Shown here in pieces: positions 1 to 6,074 of a DNA stretch of 8,796 nucleotides. Origin of the DNA: Pseudomonadota bacterium. Lineage in GTDB: Bacteria; Pseudomonadota; Alphaproteobacteria; Rhizobiales; Kaistiaceae. The stretch covers positions 1 to 8,796 of the forward strand of contig JAEWAD010000426.1 of NCBI GenBank assembly GCA_023391905.1, in the 5' to 3' direction. Made by a program: the position numbers and the translations under genes. The notes under the pieces are model-generated. The model worked only from the letters and a program-made list of their open reading frames with translations, made no database searches and had not been told where the DNA came from. Numbering within the stretch: the stretch's first letter is position 1; every line of letters begins with the position of its first letter.

Positions 1-166
1 GCCCCCCCCCCGCCCGGCACCCCTCCCCCTATCACCCGCCTGTCAAAACCGTATCAGTCCGGGTGCGTTTCAGCATTGGCGCGGCGGCCGGGCAGATCCT
101 ATCCTCGCCGGCCAGATCCACCGACACGGCGCCGCCATGCGCCCCGGCATGCCCTGGGAGGCCACC
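1..166. other. Upstream non-coding region, partly unresolved
   Basis: No gene is recognised here. The stretch opens with a run of ten C residues (2-11) inside a very C-rich 30 bases. None of the three forward frames has a stop codon before the dehydrogenase, so a coding tail entering from the left cannot be ruled out by stops alone, but no recognisable protein family is seen in it. I see no convincing promoter; the promoter of the following operon may lie here or further upstream. Confidence 0.4.
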
Positions 167-1264
167 ATGTACCAATCTCGCTCCATGACGGCGATCGTCT
201 GCCACGGCCCGAAGGACTATCGCGTCGAGGCGGTCGGCAAGCCGGAACCGCGCCGGCGCGAGCTGGTGCTGAAGATCGACGCCTGCGGCATCTGCGCCAG
301 CGACTGCAAGTGCTGGTCGGGCGCCGCCATGTTCTGGGGCGGCCAGAACCCCTATGTGAAGCCGCCGGTGATCCCGGGCCATGAATTCTTCGGCCGCGTC
401 GAGGAGATCGGCGAGGAGGCGGCGGAGCATTTCGGCGTCGAGGTCGGCGACCGCGTCATCGCCGAGCAGATCGTGCCCTGCGACAAGTGCCGCTACTGCC
501 GTTCCGGCCAGTACTGGATGTGCGAGGTGCACAACATCTTCGGCTTCCAGCGCCAGGTCGCCGATGGCGGCATGGCCGAATACATGCGCATTCCCGAGAC
601 GGCGCGCCTGCACAAGATCCCGGAGGAAATCTCGCTCGAGGACGCGGCGATCATCGAGCCGCTCTCCTGCGCCATCCACACCGTCAACCGCGGCGACATC
701 CAGCTGGACGACGTGGTGGTGATCGCCGGCGCCGGCCCGCTCGGCCTGTTCATGACCCAGGTCGCGCATCTGAAGACGCCGAAGAAGCTGGTCGTCGTCG
801 ACCTCGTTCCGGAACGGCTGGCGCTGGCCAAATCCTTCGGCGCCGACGTGGTGATCAACCCGCGCGAGGAGGACCCGATCGAGGTCGTGCGCGGCCTCAC
901 CGACGGCTATGGCTGCGACGTCTATATCGAGACGACGGGCGTGCCGGCCGGCGTGACGCAGGGCCTGGAAATGGTGCGCAAGCTCGGCCGTTTCGTCGAG
1001 TTCTCGGTGTTCGGCGCCGAGACGACGGCCGACTGGTCGATCATCGGCGACCGCAAGGAACTCGACATCCGCGGCGCCCATCTCGGCCCCTATTGCTACC
1101 CCATCGCCATCGACCTGCTGCAGCGCGGCCTCGTCACCTCGAAGGGCATCGTCACGCATCACTACGGGCTCAAGGACTGGACCACGGCCATCGACAAGGC
1201 CTATGGACTCGACTCCATCAAGGTGCTGCTGCGGCCGGGCTACGGCGCCGACGCCGCCGGCTGA
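167..1264 (+). CDS. Zinc-dependent medium-chain dehydrogenase, erythritol/L-threitol dehydrogenase-like
   Basis: A 365-residue NAD(P)-dependent, zinc-binding medium-chain dehydrogenase that would oxidise a polyol to a ketose in the cytoplasm. Visible motifs: catalytic zinc ligands C43, H72-E73 (in PGHE) and E164 (EPLSC); the structural zinc set C105, C108, C111, C119; the Rossmann glycine motif GAGPLG at 188-193; and an acidic residue (D212, in VVVDL) at the end of the second strand, which favours NAD over NADP. The segments GICASDCKCWSGAAMFWG, EQIVPC and GAHLGPYC recall, from memory, the erythritol/L-threitol dehydrogenase (EltD) family of mycobacteria. The ATG at 167 is chosen because GGGAGG (156-161) sits 5 nt upstream; in-frame ATGs at 137 and 185 are possible alternatives. 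The D-ribulokinase gene follows after 21 nt, so a pentitol such as ribitol is as plausible a substrate as a tetritol. The family call is firm; the substrate is inferred. Confidence 0.9.
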   Translation: MYQSRSMTAIVCHGPKDYRVEAVGKPEPRRRELVLKIDACGICASDCKCWSGAAMFWGGQNPYVKPPVIPGHEFFGRVEEIGEEAAEHFGVEVGDRVIAEQIVPCDKCRYCRSGQYWMCEVHNIFGFQRQVADGGMAEYMRIPETARLHKIPEEISLEDAAIIEPLSCAIHTVNRGDIQLDDVVVIAGAGPLGLFMTQVAHLKTPKKLVVVDLVPERLALAKSFGADVVINPREEDPIEVVRGLTDGYGCDVYIETTGVPAGVTQGLEMVRKLGRFVEFSVFGAETTADWSIIGDRKELDIRGAHLGPYCYPIAIDLLQRGLVTSKGIVTHHYGLKDWTTAIDKAYGLDSIKVLLRPGYGADAAG

Positions 1265-1285
1265 GACGGGAGCGGGACAGTCCAT

Positions 1286-2920
1286 ATGAGCTTCTACATC
1301 GGCATCGATGTCGGCACGGGCAGCGCCCGCGCCGGCATCTTCGACGCGGACGGCGTGCTGAAGGCCGCCGCCAAGCGCGAGATCACGCTCTGGCACGAGC
1401 CGGGCGACGTCGTCGAGCAATCGTCGGAGAACATCTGGCAGGCGATTGCCGCCTCCGTCCGGGAAGCCATGGCGACCGCCAGGGTCGCGCCGTCAGATGT
1501 CGCCGGCATCGGCTTCGACGCCACCTGCTCGCTGGTGCTGATCGACGCCGACGACAAGCCGGTCACCGTCAGCCGCTCCGGCGACCCGAACCGCAACATC
1601 ATCGTCTGGATGGACCATCGCGCCACCGAGCAGACGCGGCGGATCAACGCGACAAAGCACCCCGTGCTTGCCTATGTCGGCGGCGTCATCTCGCCCGAGA
1701 TGGAGACGCCGAAGCTGCTCTGGCTCTCGGAAAACCTGCCCGAAAGCTTCGCCGCGGCGAAGGCCTTCTTCGATCTTTCCGACTGGCTCACCTACCGCGC
1801 CACCGGCAGCCTCGACCGCTCCGTCTGCACCGTCACCTGCAAATGGACCTACCTCGCGCATGAGAAGCGCTGGGACGAGGGCTATTTCCGCCAGATCGGC
1901 CTCGGGGCGCTTGCCGACGAGGGTTTCGCCCGCATCGGCACGAACGTCGTCGATCCCGGCACGCCGCTCGGCCGCGGCCTGACGCAGGCGGCCGCCGACG
2001 AACTCGGCCTCAGGGCCGGCATCCCGGTCGGCGCGGCGCTGATCGATGCGCATGCCGGCGGCGTCGGCTCGATCGGCGCGCGCGACACGGCGAACCGGAC
2101 GACCGACGCCAAGCGCCAGATGGCCTATATCTTCGGCACCTCGGCCTGCGCCATGACGACGACGGTGGAGCCGCGCTTCGTTCCCGGCGTCTGGGGCCCC
2201 TATTTCTCGGCCATGCTGCCCGGCCTCTGGCTGAACGAGGGCGGCCAGTCGGCGGCCGGCGCCGCGATCGACCATCTGGTCAGGCTGCACCCGGCTCATG
2301 CCGAGGCGACGGCGAAAGCCAAGGCCGAGGGCAAGTCCCTGCTCGCCTATCTGGAAGCCCGCGTCGGCGCGCTCGCCGCCACGCCGGAAGCGCTCGCCCG
2401 CCTCGCCGCTTCCATCCAGGTCGTGCCCGAATTCCTCGGCAACCGCTCGCCCAACGCCGATCCGGACGCGCGCGCGGTGATCGCCGGGCTCGACATGGAC
2501 GAGGACATCGACAGCCTTGCGCGGCTCTATCTCGCCGGGCTCTGCGGCCTCGGCTACGGCGCCCGCCAGATCGTCGCGGCGCTGGCCGAACAGGGCGCCG
2601 AGCTCGACACCATCGTCGTTTCGGGCGGCGCCGGACAAAGCCCGCTCGTCCGCCAGATCATGGCCGACGCGACCGGGCTGACCATCGCGATCCCCGAAAC
2701 CGGCGAGCCCGTTCTGCTCGGCGCGGCGATCCTCGGCTCAGTGGCGGCCGGAGACTATCCGGACGCTGGCGCCGCGATCGACCGGATGTCGCGCCTGAGC
2801 GCCGAGCAGAAGCCGGCCGGCGGCAAGACGGCGGCGATCCACGCCGTCAAATATGGGCTGTTCCTGGCCCTGCAGGAGCAGGATCGCCGCGCGCGCTCCC
2901 TGCTCGACTCCGTGCTCTAG
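1286..2920 (+). CDS. FGGY-family D-ribulokinase
   Basis: A 544-residue FGGY carbohydrate kinase, full length for the pentulose-kinase subfamily. It would phosphorylate D-ribulose with ATP to D-ribulose 5-phosphate, which enters the pentose phosphate pathway. The N-terminal phosphate-binding motif is GIDVGTGSARAGIFD (about 5-19), followed by EQSSENIW, GFDATCSL, WMDHRA, a KLLWLSENLP segment, CKWTYL, the sugar/metal segment LIDAHAGG and VWGPYFSAMLPG-LWLNEGGQS. The C-terminal ATPase half has FLGNRSP, the helix LYLAGLCGLGYGAR, the adenosine motif VSGGAGQSPL and the closing EPVLLGAAILG. These blocks match the human FGGY D-ribulokinase type closely, and differ from glycerol, xylulose and erythritol kinases. 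The ATG at 1286 has GGGAGCGGGA-type ribosome-binding sequence 8 nt upstream. It lies 21 nt after the dehydrogenase and is almost certainly co-transcribed with it, so the pair converts a polyol to a phosphorylated ketose. Confidence 0.93.
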   Translation: MSFYIGIDVGTGSARAGIFDADGVLKAAAKREITLWHEPGDVVEQSSENIWQAIAASVREAMATARVAPSDVAGIGFDATCSLVLIDADDKPVTVSRSGDPNRNIIVWMDHRATEQTRRINATKHPVLAYVGGVISPEMETPKLLWLSENLPESFAAAKAFFDLSDWLTYRATGSLDRSVCTVTCKWTYLAHEKRWDEGYFRQIGLGALADEGFARIGTNVVDPGTPLGRGLTQAAADELGLRAGIPVGAALIDAHAGGVGSIGARDTANRTTDAKRQMAYIFGTSACAMTTTVEPRFVPGVWGPYFSAMLPGLWLNEGGQSAAGAAIDHLVRLHPAHAEATAKAKAEGKSLLAYLEARVGALAATPEALARLAASIQVVPEFLGNRSPNADPDARAVIAGLDMDEDIDSLARLYLAGLCGLGYGARQIVAALAEQGAELDTIVVSGGAGQSPLVRQIMADATGLTIAIPETGEPVLLGAAILGSVAAGDYPDAGAAIDRMSRLSAEQKPAGGKTAAIHAVKYGLFLALQEQDRRARSLLDSVL

Positions 2921-2933
2921 GGACACCTCGTCC

Positions 2934-2957
2934 GGGACCGGCCACTCGGCCGGTTCC
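2934..2957 (+). terminator. GC-rich hairpin after the ribulokinase gene
   Basis: A 10-bp inverted repeat (arms 2934-2943 and 2948-2957, loop ACTC, one G-T wobble) starts 14 nt after the kinase stop. It has no T-run behind it, so it is a weak intrinsic terminator candidate or an mRNA 3'-end stabiliser. It could separate the polyol operon from the peptide genes downstream. Confidence 0.4.
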
Positions 2958-3079
2958 GCAACGGTGCGGCATCCGCGCAACGGTTGTTCAGAACTGCTTC
3001 CAAATAATCAGGAACCAGTTGCATCCCGCCAGCGAAGCTGAGAACGAGGGAACGCTACGTCAACCAGCTGGGGGATAAC

Positions 3080-3175
3080 ATGACCAAGAAGACCTACGAG
3101 ACGCCGGTCCTCGCCAAGCGCGAGAAGCTCGACCGCATCGCCGCGGAGTGTGTCGTTTCGGGCCCTTGCACCTAA
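3080..3175 (+). CDS. Candidate RiPP precursor peptide 1 (31 aa)
   Basis: A 31-residue peptide, first of five paralogues. The leader-like part (1-23) reads MTKKTYETPVLAKREKL then DRIAAE and is nearly identical to that of peptide 2. The tail CVVSGPCT carries two cysteines five residues apart (C24, C30). The ATG has GGGGGA (3070-3075) 4 nt upstream. Constant N-terminus plus short variable Cys-bearing C-terminus is the layout of a RiPP leader/core precursor, and Y-x-x-P-x-L resembles the recognition motif of lasso-peptide leaders. No signal peptide or membrane segment is present. That it is a gene is supported by the ribosome-binding site and by conservation across five copies. The modification, if any, and the product are unknown, and no maturase lies next to it. 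Confidence 0.8.
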   Translation: MTKKTYETPVLAKREKLDRIAAECVVSGPCT

Positions 3176-3262
3176 GCCATAGCGGGTAGCAACGCCGACC
3201 GACGACATGAGCGCCATGCTAGGACGCCTTGAGGCAACCGGGGTGGCGGTTGGGGAATTCCA

Positions 3263-3364
3263 ATGACCAAGAAGACCTACGAGACACCGGTCCTCGTGAA
3301 GCGCGAGAAGCTCGATCGCATCGCGGCAGAGCCTTGCCCTTCGAACGATTGCGGCCCCGAATAG
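3263..3364 (+). CDS. Candidate RiPP precursor peptide 2 (33 aa)
   Basis: A 33-residue peptide whose first 23 residues differ from peptide 1 only at position 12 (V for A). Over those 69 bases I count 63 identities; four of the five changed codons are synonymous. Identity then stops abruptly and the tail becomes PCPSNDCGPE, with cysteines four residues apart (C25, C30) instead of five and a C-terminal glutamate found in no sibling. GGGGA (3252-3256) lies 6 nt before the ATG. A recent tandem duplication with a kept leader and a replaced core is the simplest reading. A 5-bp hairpin (3365-3376) follows the stop directly but has no T-run. It is probably co-transcribed with peptides 1 and 3, since no terminator separates them. 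Confidence 0.8.
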   Translation: MTKKTYETPVLVKREKLDRIAAEPCPSNDCGPE

Positions 3365-3454
3365 CGCCGTTCGGCGATAGCCGGCAGGACGCCCTTTGCA
3401 ATGAAGTCCATGCCTGTACCGCGAGGCTCAGGCTGGCCAGATGGAACCGAGAAA

Positions 3455-3550
3455 ATGACCAAGAAGACCTATGAAGCTCCGGCTCTCGTCAAGCGCGATC
3501 AGCTCGGCCAGATCGCGGCAATCGTCTGCACCTCGAACGACCCCTGCTGA
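3455..3550 (+). CDS. Candidate RiPP precursor peptide 3 (31 aa)
   Basis: A 31-residue paralogue with leader MTKKTYEAPALVKRDQL then GQIAA, and the tail IVCTSNDPC ending on its second cysteine (C25 and C31, five residues between). The N-terminus groups it with peptides 1 and 2 (MTKKTYE), while LGQIAA links it to peptide 4, so it is intermediate in sequence as well as in position. Its ribosome-binding site is the weakest of the five: GGA at 3443-3445 is 9 nt upstream and GAG at 3449-3451 is 3 nt upstream of the ATG. A six-codon mini-frame (ATG 3441) overlaps this start, so translation could be coupled or modest. It is the last gene before a strong terminator. Confidence 0.78.
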   Translation: MTKKTYEAPALVKRDQLGQIAAIVCTSNDPC

Positions 3551-3595
3551 GACTGACACCAGCTCAGTAACGTCGGCCGCCCAGCGGCAATCCCT

Positions 3596-3627
3596 CGCCT
3601 CCGACATACCGTGTCGGGGGCGTTTTT
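3596..3627 (+). terminator. Rho-independent terminator after peptide 3
   Basis: An 11-bp stem (arms 3596-3606 and 3612-3622, one T-G wobble, 5-nt loop) is followed at once by five T residues (3623-3627). This is a textbook intrinsic terminator, 45 nt after the stop of peptide 3. It would end transcription of peptides 1-3 and implies a separate promoter for peptides 4-5. Confidence 0.85.
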
Positions 3628-3781
3628 GTTGCGGCCCGCCCGTGGCGCGCATTGTTGCGCGAATGCAGCCCTGGCGGAAAATAATGCGCCGCCCGTGTCT
3701 TCAGACACATCTTCCGTTGCGTCACAAAAAGAACAACGGAACACTAGTCTCTTGGGGGCACCACGAAACAGGGAGCTATCG
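3628..3781 (+). promoter_or_regulatory. Promoter/leader region of peptides 4-5 with inverted repeats
   Basis: This 154-bp gap between the terminator and peptide 4 must contain the start of the second peptide transcript if the terminator works. It holds two clean inverted repeats: GTGTCT/AGACAC (3695-3700 and 3703-3708, 2-nt centre) and TTCCGTTG/CAACGGAA (3712-3719 and 3734-3741, 14-nt centre). The AT-rich AAAATAAT at 3678-3685 could be a -10 element, but I find no well-spaced -35 partner. The repeats could be regulator sites or RNA hairpins; the sequence does not decide between them. Confidence 0.35.
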
Positions 3782-3880
3782 ATGAAGCGGGAATACCAGA
3801 AGCCGGTCCTGAACAAGCGCGAACAGTTGGGCCAGATCGCGGCCGCGATCTGCACGATCTCGAATCCTTGCCCGGTCTAG
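3782..3880 (+). CDS. Candidate RiPP precursor peptide 4 (32 aa)
   Basis: A 32-residue paralogue of the second subgroup, beginning MKREYQKPVL then NKREQLGQIAAA, with the tail ICTISNPCPV (C24 and C30, five residues between). The frame is open upstream to 3611, but the start at 3782 is chosen because AGGGAG (3770-3775) sits 6 nt before it and because alignment with peptide 5 starts exactly there. The conserved core-side pattern C-x-x-S-N/D-P-C is shared with peptides 3 and 5. Codons for I-A-A-A-I form a perfect 20-bp DNA palindrome (3833-3852) at the presumed leader/core junction. Like its siblings it has no secretion signal; if modified, it would be by enzymes encoded elsewhere. Confidence 0.8.
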   Translation: MKREYQKPVLNKREQLGQIAAAICTISNPCPV

Positions 3881-3938
3881 TCGAGCGCCGCAATCTTCGA
3901 AGCAGCGCCTTGCAATTTCAAAATACAGGGGGCTTCTC

Positions 3939-4040
3939 ATGAAGCGTGACTATGCACGGCCCGTGCTGACCAAGCGCGAACCGCTGGGCAAGATCGCGGC
4001 GGCGATCTGCCCGACATCGGATCCCTGCGTGAAGGGATAG
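3939..4040 (+). CDS. Candidate RiPP precursor peptide 5 (33 aa)
   Basis: A 33-residue paralogue, last of the array, beginning MKRDYARPVL then TKREPLGKIAAA, with the tail ICPTSDPCVKG (C24 and C30, five residues between). AGGGGG (3927-3932) lies 6 nt upstream of the ATG. It starts 58 nt after peptide 4 with no terminator between, so the two should share a transcript. The terminator at 4092-4117 follows. Leader residues Y5, P8, L10, K12, R13, E14, L16, I19, A20, A21 are those kept in the whole family (counting from the shorter MKR start). Family membership is clear within the window; the biochemical role is inferred only from the leader/core layout. Confidence 0.8.
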   Translation: MKRDYARPVLTKREPLGKIAAAICPTSDPCVKG

Positions 4041-4091
4041 GTAGTTCGGCAGCGCCGCCTACCGACCTGCAAGATCGAACGCAAGCCATTC

Positions 4092-4117
4092 AACGCCCCG
4101 GCAGCCGCCGGGGCGTT
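4092..4117. terminator. Terminator between peptide array and convergent adenine deaminase gene
   Basis: A 10-bp GC-rich stem (arms 4092-4101 and 4108-4117; an eleventh pair is possible in the loop) is followed on the + strand by TTTGCTTT. It lies 51 nt after the stop of peptide 5 and 14 nt beyond the stop of the oppositely oriented adenine deaminase gene. It probably terminates the + strand peptide transcript and may act in both directions; the - strand side has only a weak T-run. Confidence 0.75.
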
Positions 4118-4131
4118 TGCTTTCCAGGGCG

Positions 4132-5934
4132 CTACGCCGGCTCGAACAGAGTCTGGATCGCCATTTCCGGCACCAGCACCAGGCCCTTGTCGGTGATGCG
4201 GATCTCCGGGATCACCGAGAGCGGGATCAGGTTGAAGCCCATATAGGGGATCGAGCAGCCGGCCTTCTCCCACTCGACCTTCAAGGCCTTCGTCTCCTCG
4301 GCCACCTCGGTGACGCGCTTGTCGGAGAGGAGGCCGGCGATCGGCAGGTCGATCTTCGCCAGCACCTTGCCGTCGGCGACAACGCAGACGCCGCCCTGCG
4401 TCGCGGCGACCGTCTCCAGCGCCAGCTGCATGTCCGGCTCGTTGGTGCCGGCGACAATGATGTTGTGGCTGTCATGGCCGACCGAGGAAGCGACCGCGCC
4501 GTATTTCAGCGTGAAGTTCGACAGCACGCCATGCGCGACGTTGCCGGCTGACTTGCCGTGCCGCTCGACGACGGTGACGAAGCAGAGGCCGTGCCGCTCG
4601 AACAGGGTCTGCCAGTCGTTCGCCGCCTCGATCTCGATCCACTCATGGCCGAGGGTGATGCCGGGAAGCTCGGTGCGGATCGCGTGCAGCGTGCCGGGGC
4701 CGGACGGCAGTTCCGGCGTCAGCTTCAGCCCCTTCGGCAGCTTGACCGTCTGGTAGGCCGCCTTCGGATACTGGTAGCGATCGGAGAGCGCCGCATCGAG
4801 GAGCGGCGTGATCTTGCCGCCGTCGACGACCAGCTCGCCGCCATACCAGGTCGATTGCGGATCGAGGTCGTCGCCCATCAGCACCAGGTCGGCGCGGCGG
4901 CCGCCGCCGAGGCCGCCGATCTCGTTCTCCTGGCCGAAGCGGGTGGCGCCATGCAGCGAACCCATCGACCAGGCCTGCTCCGGCGACATGCCGGCCTTGA
5001 CCGCCTCGCGCACCACCCAGTCGAGGCCGAAATGCAGGAGGTCGTCAGCGTCGCGATCGTCGGTGCAGACGGCGACGCGCTTGTGCGACGCGCCGAGCTC
5101 GGTGATCGTCTTGATCGCCTGCGGCAGCGAATGCCACGGCGTCGTCGGCGGGCCGCCGCGCAGGAACAGCCAGATGCCGGCCTCCAGCATGTCGTCGGCG
5201 ATGTCGCGGTCGATCGCCTCATGCGTGTCGGTGACGCCGGACGCCGCATAGGCCGCGACGAACTCGCGGCCATAGACATGGCCCGAAACCGGACGCCCGC
5301 GCGACAGCGCCGCCGCGAGGATCGCATGGCTGCGCTCGTCGCCCATCGCGACGGGGACGAAATCCATCTTCTCGCCGAGCGCGACGGCTTCCGGCCATTT
5401 GTCGAAGAGCGCCGCGATCTTGTCCGGCGTCAGGTCGCCTCCGGCCGTCTCCAGCTCCGGCGAGGTGGCCGGCACGGTCGAGGGCACGGTGAGGAAGATC
5501 GAAAGCGGCGCCTGGCGCGCGTCCTCCAGCATCGCCTCGACGCCGGCGACGTCCATGACGTTGCCGATCTCGTGGCTGTCGCAGAAGATCGTCGTCGTGC
5601 CGTTCAGGAGGGCTGCCTCCGCATAGGCGCAGGCCGTCACCATCGAGGATTCGATGTGGATGTGCGGATCGACCAGGCCCGGCGCGATGATGCCGCCCTT
5701 CGCGTCATAGACCGCCTTGGCGCCGCCCTTGTGCGTGCCGGAGGGCTTCACCGCCGCGATACGGCCGCCGGCGATCCAGATCTCGCGCTCGGGCAGGATC
5801 CGCTCCGAATAGGTCGAGAGCACGCGTGCGCCCCGGATGACGAGGTCGGGGGCGGCGCGGCCGGAGGCGACGTCGGCGAGGCGGCGGGTCATGGTCGCGA
5901 GCGGCGCGACGGAGAAGCGGGTGAGCCGGGTCAT
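4132..5934 (-). CDS. ade: Adenine deaminase
   Basis: A 600-residue cytoplasmic amidohydrolase that deaminates adenine to hypoxanthine with release of ammonia, a step of purine salvage or use of purine as nitrogen source. Motifs: PGLVDPHIHIESS (metal ligands H91 and H93, with E95), CDSHEIGNV (118-126), a GEKMDF segment around E188, SGHV with H219, DTHE with H238, and CTDDRD with D292/D293. The C-terminal half carries SVGHDSHNI and DLPIAGLLS, blocks diagnostic of the Ade family and absent from other amidohydrolases. Length is close to the E. coli enzyme (588 aa). The usual DPHE of Ade reads DSHE here, which may mark a paralogue subgroup. The start at 5934 is backed by AGGA 5 nt upstream on the - strand (5943-5940); M15 (5892) is an alternative. 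The gene is divergent from guanine deaminase, which supports a purine-catabolism role. Confidence 0.92.
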   Translation of the reverse strand: MTRLTRFSVAPLATMTRRLADVASGRAAPDLVIRGARVLSTYSERILPEREIWIAGGRIAAVKPSGTHKGGAKAVYDAKGGIIAPGLVDPHIHIESSMVTACAYAEAALLNGTTTIFCDSHEIGNVMDVAGVEAMLEDARQAPLSIFLTVPSTVPATSPELETAGGDLTPDKIAALFDKWPEAVALGEKMDFVPVAMGDERSHAILAAALSRGRPVSGHVYGREFVAAYAASGVTDTHEAIDRDIADDMLEAGIWLFLRGGPPTTPWHSLPQAIKTITELGASHKRVAVCTDDRDADDLLHFGLDWVVREAVKAGMSPEQAWSMGSLHGATRFGQENEIGGLGGGRRADLVLMGDDLDPQSTWYGGELVVDGGKITPLLDAALSDRYQYPKAAYQTVKLPKGLKLTPELPSGPGTLHAIRTELPGITLGHEWIEIEAANDWQTLFERHGLCFVTVVERHGKSAGNVAHGVLSNFTLKYGAVASSVGHDSHNIIVAGTNEPDMQLALETVAATQGGVCVVADGKVLAKIDLPIAGLLSDKRVTEVAEETKALKVEWEKAGCSIPYMGFNLIPLSVIPEIRITDKGLVLVPEMAIQTLFEPA

Positions 5935-6074
5935 GCGAATCCTGCGAGGCGTTCCAGAACGATCCCGGAATATTCGTCGCGATCGCCGGCAAAGTCACGC
6001 GGCCCGCCCGCGGCTGCAAAAGCGTCCGCCGGCCGCTATAGACGGGGAACGATGCGAACCGACGGGGACCCGCC
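5935..6074. promoter_or_regulatory. Divergent promoter region between ade and guaD
   Basis: This 140-bp gap must hold the promoters of both purine deaminase genes. On the + strand TATAGA (6037-6042) is a reasonable -10 about 33 nt before the guanine deaminase start, but the matching -35 is poor. On the - strand a GTGACT-like -35 and an AT-rich GAATAT stretch near 5968-5974 are 17 nt apart, also a weak match. I see no convincing purine riboswitch or clear regulator palindrome. Confidence 0.4.

Noticed and set aside
2..11. Run of ten C residues at the left edge
   Set aside because: Could be real, but it may also be an assembly or homopolymer artefact at a contig edge; no function can be supported.
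32..1420. Long open frame on the - strand (462 codons) over the dehydrogenase gene
   Set aside because: It is antisense to a clear zinc dehydrogenase, has low-complexity Ala/Arg/Asp/His-rich composition and no domain; it is a high-GC shadow.
3365..3376. Small hairpin CGCCG-TT-CGGCG right after peptide 2 as a terminator
   Set aside because: Only five base pairs with a two-base loop and no T-run; too weak to call.
3499..3855. - strand frame starting MQIAAAI opposite peptide 4, mimicking the family motif
   Set aside because: The resemblance comes from the 20-bp palindrome, which reads the same on both strands; the rest of the frame has no similarity to the family.
3611..3880. An 89-codon frame ending in peptide 4
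   Set aside because: The upstream part runs through the terminator and leader without conserved sequence; the ATG at 3782 has its own strong ribosome-binding site and aligns with peptide 5.
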